Shown: in pieces, positions 33,688-45,689 of the stretch | Numbering within the stretch: position 1 is the stretch's first letter | Layout of the letters: every line of letters begins with the position of its first letter | Assembly: GCF_001949145.1 (NCBI RefSeq) | Contig: NW_019091485.1 | Location: 465,807 to 529,806 of the forward strand | Source: Acanthaster planci | Taxonomy: Eukaryota > Echinodermata > Asteroidea > Valvatida > Acanthasteridae | Direction: 5' to 3' | Length of the DNA: 64,000 nt | Made by a program: the position numbers and the translations under genes | Notes under the pieces: model-generated | Database searches by the model: none | Seen by the model: only the letters and a program-made list of their open reading frames with translations | What the model was told of the DNA's origin: nothing

Positions 33688-36600
33688 CTACATTAAAAAC
33701 AGAATTTAAAAATGCATCATTATTACACTTCTACCTCACCAGCTCCCTCAAGACTGTTCAGGATTAATGAGACAGTGGAGCATGGCCATTACTTGACTGA
33801 AACGCACAGTCCATCAATCTCATTTGTGCACTGATTGTAAAAGGTAACAAAAGTGCTCAAAATAAAAAGGGTGCTTTACAATTAACCTTATGAAGTTTTC
33901 GCTCAGTGAGCACTGTGTATTCCAAGAAAAAAAAACAATATTCTAGCATCTTGATTTCGGTTGCAGAGTCACATTTCAAATGGCTGCCAAATTCAGTGTC
34001 CGGGCCACGTTCTCCTTCGGCCGACTGCAACAGCAGGATATTACACACTGAACCAATAAAATATAACAACCACGTGTGTGAATCATGTCAATGCTAGTCT
34101 GGGCATTCTATAATAAAGATTTCTAAAAATGCATCTTTGGACTTATCATTAGAAAAGACCTTCTTTTGTTACTCTCTTCGAAACGACAGCTTGCCTGAAG
34201 AATGATTTCACGGGAAGTTTAGTCCCAAAACTACCTTTAAACCAAGTATGCTTTTCAGCAATTAATTTGACATATTTATGAACAGCTGCGAATGTTGAAC
34301 TGTGCTATACTAAGCTTGTGGACATCAGATCAGCTAAATCATGCCCTGTGCCACTCATTTTGCCTTATCCACTCCGAGTGGCAACAAAAGAGGACATTTT
34401 TTAACCACTACCTGCTGGGGACTCCGGAATCGGAGACGTATGGTTTATATGCGTGGCCGGGGTCTCCGAACTCGGACCAAGGAAACACGGCCCTGTAACA
34501 AAAGACCATACTCCGAACAAAAGACCAGGCTGCTGGGCATTACCGACGTTTTTCACTCTCAAAAGTGGTGATAATCCAACCTTGTTTTGAAACCGTATAC
34601 CAGGGTTTGGGGCATTGAGAGCCAGCGAATTACCACCGGGGACAAAGGNNNNNNNNNNNNNNNNNNNNNNNNNNNNNNNNNNNNNNNNNNNNNNNNNNNN
34701 NNNNNNNNNNNNNNNNNNNNNNNNNNNNNNNNNNNNNNNNNNNNNNNNNNNNNNNNNNNNNNNNNNNNNNNNNNNNNNNNNNNNNNNNNNNNNNNNNNNN
34801 NNNNTGTCAACTTAGAGTAGTGCCTAAAGATTACTTCGTGCGGCTATAAACGATCGTTAAATGAAATGATGAATTTTTGAAAGATTTTGAAAACGGAAAA
34901 AATGATAGTCATGCCGGCCCAGCATCATCAACATTGAAGGGTGCACCTCAAGTCAGGGTGGATTGGTGTGATGTAAATGATACGAAAGGCTACATGAACA
35001 ACATGATGCTGTGTCATACATGTATACATTCATTCTGAAAAAATGTATGCCATGTATACCTTTTTTACAATGACAAAATGGAGGAAACAAATTTGTTTGA
35101 AATGCTGACCTTTGATCTGCTGGTTCATGACCCTGGTCTTGATGAGGTCAACGGGTGAGGTGGTGACAGCACACATGAAGCCCGCTGTCATGGCAGACAC
35201 TATATGCAATGCTGGGCCTTCCATCATCCAGCCATGGTTGAGAATTGTGTGTTTGGTATGGTCATATGTCGGAACCTAACAATAAGTTCACAAAGTGCTA
35301 AGAATGTTAGAATTGGGAGGAGGGCCAGTGCCTAATACCCAACTGGAATTGACAGATGCATCATTCCACATCTTTCAATTTTATTACCCCAAACCACCTC
35401 GATAAATACCACAACTTTTTCCCTGAAAACAAAGAACAGCCTTTGTTTAATCAGCTGTGAACGAAAAGAAAATAAAAAATATTGTTTCTGTATCCAAAGA
35501 ATTACACTTAAATCATTTCTGATTTATTTTAAGGGCACACTGATGGCAGTGTGACATAGTCCTTTGTGCATAGTCCTCACACTTCAGGTTTTAACAAGGG
35601 CCAGTTTCAGGGACAATGGGACAATTTTATGGGAAATGGGCACCCAGTTCAAAGAAAATCCATCAGTCCTAATTTGGAGTTCAACTCTCATCACGTTAGG
35701 CTCATTAATATTGATTCTACACAGAAACAATAAATGAGGCTACACAGTCACTTAAGAAAGCTTGAATGCAAGGGAACAGACTTGTATTTGAGTCACAAAA
35801 CATCCATTCCAAGTCTGAGTCACATCTCTTGAGTCCGAGTCCTGAGTCATTTGGTTCAAGTCTGAGTCCAAGTCACGAGTCACATAGGTCAAGTCTGAGT
35901 CACGAGTCACATTTATTGTTGTATTGCAAAAATTTTTTCAGGCTTTTTTCAAATGTTTCATTTGCAGACATGGAACATTCTTTCCTTTAGTTTTCTCCTT
36001 CAGAATCTTCCGTTTCTATTTCTCTTAAAAATGATAACCCAAAGTTTACTATTTTGGAATGGATGCCACAACTGTGCTTTCACATAAGTACAGACCGTAC
36101 TGACATCAGATCATCTGACCCATAACCAGCTGCAACTGAGATTCTTCAAACAGCAATACAAGTCGTTCTAAGCTTTTGTTTGGCAGGGCACCAGTCTTTG
36201 TCCGACAAGAATAGTCTGATACCGAATACATTATCATGTATTAATGAAGAACATGTATCGAGTTTGGGCAGGGTACATGCTTCAGGGCATCAATGTCCCC
36301 AATCAAAAGCTGCATCAGGCTCTATAAAAAAAAATGCAATGATATAATTGCTGTGGAGTCACAAGTCATGCAGGTCAAGTCTGAGTCTGACTCCGAGTCT
36401 GCAGCTTCAAGTCCAAGTCTGAGTCAAAGTGACTCGAGTCCGTGTCACAAAAAAAACGACTCGAGTCAAACTCAAGCCCAAGTCCAAATCACGAGTCATA
36501 CAAGTCAGCAAGGGACACACTGTGTTCCTGAGCTCATGTTTGGGGTACCATGCATAAGTGATTATCATTATCATATCATGGCAAATGCTAGGACTGCTCA

Positions 36601-39600
36601 TGGTGTGTGAAGTATTCCTTTGTCCTTGTGCACAGGTAGTTCTATCATCTATGGACCTCTGCGTTAAAATCGTGTATGTGAGAAATCCCTTATAAGCCAA
36701 GGGAACTATTTTTTGAGTGGAAAGCCCTGTCAGATTTAATAGACGGAAACTTGTTGATTCTCATCATAGCCTGAGGTTTCAATGCGCCCTGAATGCCATA
36801 GGCCTGAATGACCTTCCTGTGGCCAGTCACAGGCCCTGGGGCTACACAGGGAGAGTACTTCTGCTTTTACAGGAATAAACTTATTTTTTTGGATTGGTTT
36901 GCAAACTTATCCTCAATAAATTGGTAATAACAGATGTACTTTGGGAAAATCAAGTAATGGACTGGGACATCAGCACAGAGAAGCAGCATAGTTTACTCCC
37001 TGTAGATGGGTCAAAGAAACAATATCAATCAGGAGAACCAAGAACGTGAACAGGGACACGTGAGGCTACTTGTCATGTCAAATGTGGAATCCTAATCTGG
37101 CTATCACCACCTAACAGCCAGATGCTGACATCTGATGTAGGGGAACATCTAGACATCGAAACATCAAGAAAGCAAGTTAAGTTCAGATGTTGTAAATTAA
37201 AGTTTTTCTTTGAAGTTTTAATACAATTCACAATCAGGTGAGCATAATCAGAAAGAATACTGTCATTTTAACAACTGACGTCAATCTTTTGTGTGCTTTC
37301 ATTGAAGGACAGAATGCTGGCACTTTGGGTCTATCTGATTTCCCTTACTCAGTACCGACAAGCAGTTGGACAGATTTTACCAACCCGCGCCAATCTTAAC
37401 CTTAGCAAGCAATACAATTTCTACCTGTGTTGCAGTCACTATGACAGCTCTCTGCACTGTGGGTGAGGTTCCCCTGTACAGGCCCCTAAAGCCTTCCTTC
37501 CTCAGGATATCAGTGAAGGCGTGGGTGAATCCCCGATACCTGGGCTGCTCTCCAGTGCTCAAATGACCCTGGGCTTGTAAGCGGACACGGATGAGATCGG
37601 TAGGAACAGCTATCATGCTGCCTATTGCACCTGCAAAGGATGCATCAAGTTTCAGTATTTATGTTTAACCGCTTCGTGCCGGGGACATTTATGAATGTTG
37701 ATGATGCTGGGACGGCATAATGTTTTTTTTCTGTTTTCAAAAATCTTTAAAAATTCATATCTTCATTTACTGGACACTTACACCCACACAAAGGATTGTC
37801 TAGTCTGTCTAATCTGACAGACAATATCTATTGACGTTGGAATATTTCAGCCAGGCCTGCCGCCTTGTAAAAAGAGCCCAGATTGTGCGGTGTTTAGTAT
37901 GTAATTTTCTTTTGTTCACAAAACTGGCACAATGCGCTGCTGACCTCTTTTAATAGGGGCCAGATTAGCAGGCAGCGGTAATGTGTGTCTCATCGCTGTG
38001 GTGGTGGAGCGCTTTTGTCCCCGGTGGTAATCCACTCACTCTCAATGCCCCAAACCCTGGTATACAGTTTCAAAACAAGGCTGGATTTTCGCCACTTTTG
38101 AGAGTGAAAAATGTTGATAATGTCCAGCAGCCTGGTCTTTTGTTATGAGTATGGTCTTTTGTTAGAGACCCAGTTCCCTTTGTCTGATTTTGGAAACCCC
38201 CACCAGGCGTATAAAGAATACATGTCCAAAACCGGAATCCCCAGCAACAAGTGGTTAACAAGCTCACATCAGACGTACATGTAAGGCCATACTGAGGGCC
38301 CGGGTACCCGCTACCCGACCGTTGATTATGGGTGCATTGTACCTGGTTATATTTTGTCAAGTTTATCACTATATATTACCTAGAAAACACATTTTAGATA
38401 GGCAAGCAACCTTTTCCTTTGCTTACTTGCCAATAAATTGTTAGAACAGAATCTGAGTAAAATATCCCTTGAATCCATTTAATGACAATTTAGATCACAG
38501 ACAGATCAACGGAAAGAACCAGTCACAACACACTGCACATGCAACCTACCTGTAGTAATCCGGCCAGCTTTGCCTGGCACACTTTGGTCTTTTAACAATA
38601 GGTTCACTCGTATGCAAGCTGTATAAACCAAACAGACCCCTAACTGCAACAAATCATGTGCTTTTAAGGTGGTGTTATACCTGTGATAGCTCCATGTACA
38701 TGGAGGGCTTGTACACACACCATGACAATAATTTCTGCATGCTCTAATGACTTGCATTGCTTTTATGCACACACAAACATACATGTATGCCTGAACTAGC
38801 TTGTGGAGGTTTAGCAGGTTTGGAACCCTCACGTGTCAGTGGGCCACAACTGGGCACTGTGTCAAGTACATGTATCATTCCAATACTTTGTCTTGGAGTG
38901 TAAAAAAAGGCACTGATATGGTAAGAAATGTCCAAATCTGAACATATGATTTTCAAGGAATATCTCTTATGAAGTCCAACACGTTAGTCAAGTAGTTTTT
39001 ACTGCAGCTTCACCAACTCTACTGCCTAGCAGCTGGATTGAGCATTACTCTGGCACACTCAATGGCACCTGTTCAGGAACGAACATCGCACGGGACTATT
39101 TTCCAACGTAAACTTTTCATTTCTAAGCTTGTAAGTGTGAAATAAAAGAAAGTAATATCTCGACAACTTGGAACATCAGAGGCAACGGCTTAAAAGTTGA
39201 GTTATCCGAATTTCAAGTGGACAAAAGTTCCCAGGTCATGGAGTCATACCAAGCCTTCACAAGAGATAAGAAATCAAAATCAACTGGATCAGCAGTGGTA
39301 CATTCTTCCAGTTATTTTCCTTCTATTTGTAAATACTAATGGTATACATTGTATAGTTTCTTTTTGCTAAGATTTATCTTGCTGTTACCTAAAGTTCCTT
39401 AAAAGAAATAAGCTACTTAAATGTTGTACCAGGGGGGTTAAAACTTTCATCTCTGTAACAGCATGACAAGCAGCGCATAGTTGAGGCTTCATTTCACTTG
39501 AATTGTTTTAGTATGTGGAGTCACATGACCTTTCCTTCTGTGGTCACATGGCTGCCATAGAGTCAGCAATTGAACTGCCTGCACACAGGCTACAACTGGG

Positions 39601-42600
39601 TCCTTGGTACATGTCCTTGGTAGCAATCAGGCTAGGTTTGGTTCATGCAGCATGCATACGAGTCATCCTGATGTGAAAAGACCAAAGTGTCGGCAGGCAA
39701 AGCCAGCCATCCTAATATAAGCTACATGTGTCGTGACTGGTTCTTTTTGATGATTCATTTGTGATCTGAATTATTGTCAAATGGACACAAAACACATTTT
39801 ACTCCGACTTCTTTACTTACAATTTACCAGCAAATAAATACGAAAAGTTTGCTTGTCTGTTGTGTAGATCTTTTGAAGGACAGTTTCGGGTAAAAAAAAA
39901 CGACAAAATGGAACCGAGTACTCAGCGGATGGGTTGCGGGTACCCAGGTACACAGCAATGCCTAATTGCCCAGTAATTATGACAATGCACTGCTCAGAAA
40001 CAATCTTGAACAAGTTCATACTTTTCTTATTTTGATTAATTTGAAACATTTTTTATCTTGAAATGAGAAATGAAGTTTCTATTCTTATCAATATTACCAT
40101 TTCTGCTCGGCCAAAGTTGTACTGTCCATTGCCAAGGGGGGACCCGAGGGGGCCAGGTCCCCGGCACGAATCTGCGCCCCACCAGTAAAGAGCATTTATA
40201 AAACCTATATTCATTCTGTTACTGTGCCCCTCAATGCCCGAAGCTGGTGAGGGGCTGCAATAGAGAAAAAAGGATTTATTTGGAATGACCTTATCATTAA
40301 CCTTATCATTAAAATCTGACAGCACTTTGCATAGTGGGCTGTACATGTAAGTTCCTACCGTGCATGTCTGACTGAACTCTGGGAATGTCTTCCCACAATG
40401 TAAACTGCCATTACGTCCTCCACATTTTTTTTGGCCATAAAAACTCTCTAAATCCTGCAACAGTTTGAAACCGTAAGTACTTTCTTAGCTTTGAAAGGGA
40501 ACGGCACCATACCTTTTAAAAGTAACTGAACCTTCTCTATTATTCAAACTCTTCTAGAACCTCATTTCAAAAAAAATGTGACAGGATTAGCATATACGTT
40601 TGCTTTTTTCCCCAAATGCTTTCTCATTGGCTAGATCATGTCGCAGTGATGACATGAAGGGACCCGGGTTCAGATTTGTGAACAAACCAATTCATCAGAA
40701 GTTCACTGAAATAGATGTTTGTTTAAATACCTGAGGTAGCTCCCGCTCCCAGTTTCTTGGCCAATGGTGTGTGATGACGATCTGTGGCTCCAAACAACAC
40801 TTTGATTGGTTCGTAGGCTCCAATTCGAATGGTGCTGTACGTGGCTTCACGCAACAACGCAGGGGTCAGGCTGCGGAATGGAGAAGGTGCAAACAAGATA
40901 AATATTAAAAAACTAACTTTAAAATGTCATGTTAGTACGTGTCTATAATATGATGACCTCTTGCTCTCTCATTCAATTTCATTGATCTAATCTAGTATGA
41001 CAAGATATATACTGCCAAAAAGAGTAGCGCAATACCATTGCACTTCTGTTGGTTAGAGTTTACTTCACTACAATAAATTGTCAAGTAAACCATGAAAAAA
41101 AGTGCTTGCTCAAAATTAAATCAGCAGATTACTAGAAAGAAGCTACTTTTTATCAGTACCATTCCAAGATTTTCTAAAATCTTTCACTTAAAAGAAACTC
41201 ATTGGCACACATTCTATGCATAGTATCAGTGGCTGGGTTCTAGCACCCTCAATCCTACAGAAGCCTTTCAAACCTAAATTTTGAAGGATCTGCGAGTCTC
41301 TTTCGACTCAGATGGCATCATCCATTCCTCACCCTTTGTACAGAGCCAACACTCCTTCTTCCCTTGCGATAGTCACAGCACCCCTTACAATGCCTTTGTA
41401 GTGACGAGCCTTGTACACCTTTCCGAGCTGTCCACGCTGATTGGCCAATTCACCATCCAGCTGCATGCGAACTTTGGTCACATCGACTGGGTTGGTTGCT
41501 TTGGAAACAACAGCAACGTACTGTTACTTTCTGTAATGTCCAGTGACAACATCAATGGATTCACCTACTTAGTTATCGCATGTTTTCATTGCCTTTCCAG
41601 TTTTAGGGTTTCAGGATTCAAGCGACACAAAGCAGTTTTACGTTAGTACTGAGACTGAGTATATGAGAGGATATCTGATCACTTCGGCACCATGCCAGCT
41701 CGTCAACCACCAAATCAGGACTTAGCCAACTTATCCTTCCCCTCTCCTGGGAAATTGAGTATGGCCAAATGGGCCAACTGCAAACGTAGATTTGGCTGCA
41801 CCATTTTTAATTGTGATTGAGGTTGGGGGTGGTTTGCTACGTTGAGTGTAAGTTTGTTGGCCTGTCTGTTTTTGTGGTCAGTAGACTTAAATTATTTTGT
41901 GACTTCAAGTAATCCTACGCTAATTCTGCATCTGTTTGCAGATAATCACTTCTTGACAGGCCTTGCGAAGATGTAGGCCCTACATGTACATGTACACGTA
42001 CATGTAGTCTGGTGCTGTTTTCTGGTGCTTTGTTTGGAGAAAGGGTACAATCAGGCACCAAGTGGGATTTGTACTAACTTGGTCAAGTGCCAAGTTGACA
42101 AGATGATGAGTTGGTGGGTGTCAAGCTGGCTACAATCCTGGCAAAATCTTGCTGGGCCTCCCTCATTCCCTGGCACCGGCTCAATGCTCAATGTTATCTC
42201 TCATCACACAGTCACTACTTCAACTTCAGGAGTAACAATGGAGCATGGAACCAGGCATGCCTGGGGAGGGTTACTGTGATGTGTCCCAACTGTTTTGGTC
42301 AGAATTTTCTGAATTCCTTCACTGATCAAATAATATGCGAATAATATGCCAGTGAGGGGTATGTTTTCTTTCTTTTTCTTTTTTCCTGGACACATGGTTG
42401 AAATGGCGTCCATAACAGTGCAGGATTGTACATGTACATGTAGGTACTCGAAGCATGGTAGAAATGTTCTTCAAGAACTGTAAGGTTTATACAAACCTTA
42501 CAGATAGCTACATGTATGTACTAACTCCTAACACATTTTGACCTTTTTGACAGTGCCAACTTACTCTGCCATTAGGCCTACAACTACAGTGGAAAGTCAC

Positions 42601-43291
42601 TATAATGAACACTACAGCGTCCACACAAAATGTTCAGTACAGCAGTGGTTTGGTATAGTGATTTTCAGATCACGGACACAGGCACCTGTTCTGAATTCCT
42701 GTCCATATTCATACATATGCCAGCTCCCCCCCTCCCCCACAAAATGTTTCAGTGTGAGGATTTGGGACCAACATCTACGCAAAATAAGTAAAAAGCCAAG
42801 AAGGGGGAAAAATAATTTGTTTATGTTTATCTCAAGTTTTGCTTGAGTCGTCGCTTAAAAAATACATGTGACATGTGTCAAAGCTAATACATATACACAA
42901 TGCCCTTGGCTGGTTCTCTCTCCAGTTGGCTCTGCTCCCACATCGGACCCCACAGTGCTGGAGGTAAACGTTAGTAGTGACGTATCCAACAGAGACCAGT
43001 CATGCCAGTTTTCGAGGGAATAAGGCTTTAATTTGAAAAAAATTTCTTTGATTTGAAAAAACAAAAAATGCAAGATATCAATCAATGTCGTAATCACCTT
43101 CCTTAAGTTACATGCAATTTGAAAACAACGATCAAAACTGGATGACCTTCACAGCTTCAACCCAACAGAGTGACACACAATGTCACAAATTGTTTCTTAC
43201 CAAAAGATGCACACATGCCACCAATGCCAGCAAAACAAAACCGCAGTGCATTATCTCTTGGAGATGCATGCGTGGTATTGGTGGTAGTCAT
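33500..43291 (-). CDS. Mitochondrial carrier protein, SLC25 family (6 exons, 318 aa)
   Basis: This is predicted as an inner-membrane solute transporter. In transcript order the exons are 43201-43291, 41333-41498, 40731-40870, 37425-37630, 35110-35275 and 33500-33687. All use GT/AG and the phases join to give 318 residues, the normal size for SLC25. The three tandem repeats carry the family motif Px(D/E)xx(K/R): NPVDVTKVRMQ (P34), VPTDLIRVRLQ (P142) and SPVDLIKTRVM (P242). Each is followed by EG/YKG-type motifs (EEGVLALYKG, KEGFRGLYRG, SEGWLGLYKG). LLREATYSTIRIG and QLDGEL resemble the uncoupling-protein / dicarboxylate / oxoglutarate branch, especially ucpB-like carriers. The substrate cannot be assigned. 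A decayed inverted copy of part of the gene lies at 52640-56610, and introns contain a MITE, tandem repeats and the assembly gap. Confidence 0.92.
34405..34945 (+). mobile_element. piggyBac-type MITE copy containing the assembly gap
   Basis: It begins TTAA|CCACTACCTGCTGGGGA. The 34430-34648 part matches the reverse complement of 38010-38235 (ACCAGGGTTTGGGGCATTGA, CCACCGGGGACAAA). After the N run the sequence matches again (GCCCAGCATCATCAACATT). The right terminus is degraded. It lies in the last carrier intron. Confidence 0.65.
34649..34804. other. Assembly gap (156 N)
   Basis: A run of unknown bases inside a repeated element. Its true length may differ from the number of Ns. Open frames crossing it are artefacts. 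Confidence 0.99.
35110..35275 (-). CDS. Carrier exon 5
   Basis: Acceptor ttag|GTT; donor AAA G|gtcagc. It encodes VPTYDHTKHTILNHGWM, the fifth helix, and SPVDLIKTRVMNQQ, the third carrier motif. A copy with an in-frame TAA is at 53522-53620. Confidence 0.92.
35811..35912. repeat. GAGTC-rich degenerate tandem repeat, array 1
   Basis: About 100 bases made of variants of AAGTCTGAGTC and ACGAGTCACAT in head-to-tail order, within the carrier intron between exons 4 and 5. A second array lies at 36355-36505. Short open frames here simply reflect the repeat. Confidence 0.7.
36355..36505. repeat. GAGTC-rich degenerate tandem repeat, array 2
   Basis: The same unit as the array 450 bases away: CAAGTCTGAGTC, CCGAGTC, GACTCGAGTC and CACGAGTCATACAAGTC variants. 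The two arrays may come from one interrupted array. Confidence 0.7.
37425..37630 (-). CDS. Carrier exon 4
   Basis: Acceptor tgcag|GT; donor CAG|gtagaa. It encodes GSMIAVPTDLIRVRLQAQG (second carrier motif) and ILRKEGFRGLYRGTSPTVQ. This exon is missing from the inverted duplicate. Confidence 0.92.
37669..38254 (-). mobile_element. piggyBac-type MITE, full-length copy
   Basis: The element is flanked by TTAA on both sides, has inverted ends CCGCTTCGTGCC / CAACAAGTGG and is about 590 bases. It shares internal blocks with 34405-34945, 31536-31783 and 62247-62727. There is no transposase. TTAA target duplication with CC-starting ends fits piggyBac-type non-autonomous elements. It lies in the carrier intron between exons 3 and 4. 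Confidence 0.75.
38255..40730 (-). other. Remainder of carrier intron 3
   Basis: About 2.5 kb with no recognised gene. Open frames up to 135 codons lack any domain. No recognised repeat was seen apart from short ACATGTA words. Confidence 0.45.
40731..40870 (-). CDS. Carrier exon 3
   Basis: Acceptor cgcag|C; donor TCA G|gtattt. It encodes LTPALLREATYSTIRIGAYE and LAKKLGAGATSG, the second helix and the link into repeat 2. Confidence 0.92.
41333..41498 (-). CDS. Carrier exon 2
   Basis: Acceptor aaag|CA; donor AAA GG|gtgagg. It encodes ATNPVDVTKVRMQLDGEL (first carrier motif) and TIAREEGVLALYKG. Its upstream intron flank is copied at 52640-52880. Confidence 0.92.
43201..43291 (-). CDS. Carrier exon 1 (start codon)
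   Basis: ATG at 43291-43289 follows aagttaaa. Thirty codons plus one base end at G|gtaaga. NALRFCFAGIGGMCASF is the start of the first membrane helix, so the start is well placed. The short polar leader MTTTNTTHASPRD shows no cleavable targeting peptide, usual for SLC25. Confidence 0.88.
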
Positions 43292-44520
43292 TTTAACTTA
43301 GAAACTGCCAAAACAGTGACATTCTTTGCAACCTAACCCAGTCGAAAATAAGCAAAAATACTCTGTCACAGTGTCAGTGGTCTCGCCAGTACTGAGTGCA
43401 TGTACAGTACTGATAGCACATGATGATATCGAGATAGGTGGAAATGAAGAGCGCCCTCTTGGGACAGGACTCAGACATTCTCATCAGCAGTTACACTCGT
43501 GAAGAGGTTTGCCAGCAGTTTTTCACTGGAAATTCAAGAATTTCACTTTTCGTTTCAATTTCATCGGCGTTTGCCACGTGATTTTTTTATTCGCCTTTCC
43601 CCAAGCGCTAGGCTCCGAATGTAGCCGCCAGCCTCTATCCGAAATAGACCCATAGGTTGGGGCTTTTTGTGACAGATATACCCAAAACTGGAAATTACCA
43701 GTCCCAAATTCATAATTTATAGAAATATCTCTATGGTCCGTCCTGATTATTGCATGCCTTATTGTAAAAACCCTGCTGGATCACAAAACATTAATGAGCT
43801 CGTGCGCACTGAGAACGCCCTCGGTAATTGGTTCAAAAAGTGGTTACCGTTTTCCACGAAAAGAAAGCAAATATAGATTTGTTTGGTAACTAACTTTTAC
43901 GTATTTATCTATACAAAACATTGCACTTAATATTTAGCAGCGATTACTATACATTTTTGAAAATTATTTTGGGCTGATTTTTGAAGCGCAGTACGACTGT
44001 AACCGCTCCTGTTCGTCTGTACCCAGAGTGCTGACGTCTGTTGGCTTTTTTTGAAAGGCAGTGGACCGATGGAATTTACATTGATGATTAAACTAGCAGG
44101 ATCCGCTTGGCGTGACACCCGCTAGATGGGTGAAGTAGTGAACATTAAAGGTTGTGAAGTTGTGAATTTCAGTTTAGGCCTAGTACAATGAAGCAGTGAA
44201 TTTAAATGTAGTACACTGTGTATATGTACATCATTAATTGCAGTGTGGTTATTTGTCAAAACTGGCCGCTTTGGGGATCTGTCATTTTAAACCGTTTGAG
44301 TATCATTCCATTCCCTTGTTTTCATTCCATTCCCTTGTTTTCATGTTTGAGTGCACTGCTTCCAGGAAACTAAAAAAAAAAATTAGATTGCAGCTGTTGT
44401 AATCTGTCTTGTCAAAATCAATTAAACACAGGACGGTCTTGAGTGCTGAATAATGTACAGGTGAGGTAGATCGGCAGATCAAGAATGATCCAAAAAAAAA
44501 ATGCATGTGTTTTTCGTAGC
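43292..44520 (-). other. Upstream flank of the carrier gene
   Basis: It presumably holds the carrier promoter. A CCACGTGATT E-box-like site lies near 43575, but no TATA box is convincing. A tandem pair of CATTCCATTCCCTTGTTTTC occurs at 44306-44342. There is no other gene. Confidence 0.35.
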
Positions 44521-44524
44521 TTCG

Positions 44525-44593
44525 AGCAGTGCATGATTGTCTAGTGATTATTGTGCAGCACTGCAATTGAAGACCCGGTTCATTTCCCGGCTG
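44525..44593 (+). repeat. tRNA-like SINE head or tRNA pseudogene
   Basis: TTGTCTAGTGATTATTGTGC resembles the 5' half of a tRNA-Glu/Asp, and CCCGGTTCATTTCCCGG a decayed T-arm with B box. The anticodon arm cannot be folded cleanly and the acceptor stem is not paired, so it is unlikely to be a working tRNA. Confidence 0.5.
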
Positions 44594-44756
44594 TTGTGGA
44601 CATGATGCAATCATTTTTCTCAACCAGGCCCGAAGGCAGGGGGGTTCAAGGGGTTCAAACGAACCCCCCCCCCGCTCGCTTCTGAGTTCCGCTTGTTTGT
44701 GGGTTTTTTTTGTGTGGGTGTGTGGGGGGGTGCGTCTGTGTGCGCTTGTACATGGT

Positions 44757-44839
44757 GCCTTGTGGGGTACCGGAACAATGGAAGGTACCCCACAAGGCCA
44801 GTTTTAATCCTTGTGGGGTACTAAAGTGGTACCCACAAG
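44757..44839. repeat. Double hairpin of GGGGTACC-type arms
   Basis: A perfect 15-base inverted repeat (GCCTTGTGGGGTACC and its complement) with a 12-base loop is followed at 44809-44839 by a second, imperfect hairpin built from the same word. No coding signal. Confidence 0.6.
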
Positions 44840-45129
44840 AATTTCACGAAATAAATATTTCAAATTTACTCAAAAAGGTGGAATTTTCAAGTGCCATTCA
44901 TCTGTCGCAAATTGAAGTGTTTTGTGGGACACACGGTCGAAATCTAAACCCAAGAAACGGAATTTGGTTGAAGTGGCAGTGATTTGAACATTTTTCCGTG
45001 TTTGGTGGGAGTTTTGTACATATTAATGAATCAATCTCTAGTCATATGTACCGTCAGGAAGTTCCGGTAAATATCCACATTTCAGGTGTTTCAAAGGGTT
45101 TGATGAAATCAATGTATTTTTGTTAAGTT

Positions 45130-45320
45130 ATTCAATATTGAAAACTCCAGAGTACACAAGTTTTACATGCAACCTTTGGTTCGCGACAGACATGCAACTT
45201 TTCAATGTTGTTTTCCAAGGCACATTGTGATAGGCCTTTGTATAAAAATACGTGTTCACAGTGCCAAAAGTTCCACTTTTTGGTTTGACGACCCCTCCCC
45301 CCATCTCTGGTCAGGCAACA
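45130..45320 (+). repeat. ~190-bp direct repeat, copy A
   Basis: It matches 52440-52632 in the same orientation (TTCGCGACA, TTCAATGTTGT, GATAGGCCTTTGTATAAAAA, GTTCACAGTGCCA, TCTCTGGT.AGGCAAC). The two copies enclose the nest of dead retroelements. Confidence 0.7.
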
Positions 45321-45689
45321 GGCTTGCAGCTGTTCATCCCAAAAAGTGGAAGATTATCCTTTTTACTTTTTTCAATGGTTCTTACAAAAAATTAGAGTAT
45401 GTTCAAGTCCAGTGGTGACCTTGCCATGGACGGACATTTCTTGTCACGTGGTAGGGATGATTTCTGTATTCACAGCATGGCCTCCATCCCTGGTGAGATC
45501 GTAACGCCGCCGGCAAGCAAGGACACGGAGTCGGTGGTGTAGACTCAAGGGTGTGCATAGTCAATGAGTTAAAAAGTGTGTAGGGGAGGGGTGATTATAT
45601 TGGTAATCTCGCGCCCCCCCCAAAAAAAAAAGTTGGGGATATGTCCCCCCCCCATTTGAAGTCTGTTCAACGGTTTCTGTGACACACTG

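Larger units (their letters stand above)
31140..41760. repeat. Parent arm of an inverted segmental duplication
   Basis: Several blocks of this interval recur in reverse complement between about 52640 and 56610. These are 31170-31280 with 56470-56600, 31330-31510 with 56270-56450, 31790-31860 with 55890-55970, 33480-33690 with 54220-54420, 35220-35520 with 53280-53620, and 41520-41760 with 52640-52880. Order is preserved but inverted. The duplicate lacks the central carrier exons. Confidence 0.8.

Noticed and set aside
33399-33767. 122-codon plus-strand open frame
   Set aside because: Antisense to carrier exon 6, which explains the open frame.
34559-34820. Open frames crossing the N run
   Set aside because: They are artefacts of translating unknown bases.
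35766-36610. Ser/Glu-rich open frames in the carrier intron
   Set aside because: They are translations of the GAGTC tandem arrays, not proteins.
40053-40460. 135-codon minus-strand open frame between carrier exons 3 and 4
   Set aside because: Adjacent exon phases already join perfectly without it. It has no domain and no paired splice sites.
44525-44593. Functional tRNA gene
   Set aside because: The B box is decayed (GGTTCATTT), the acceptor stem does not pair and no clear anticodon arm folds.
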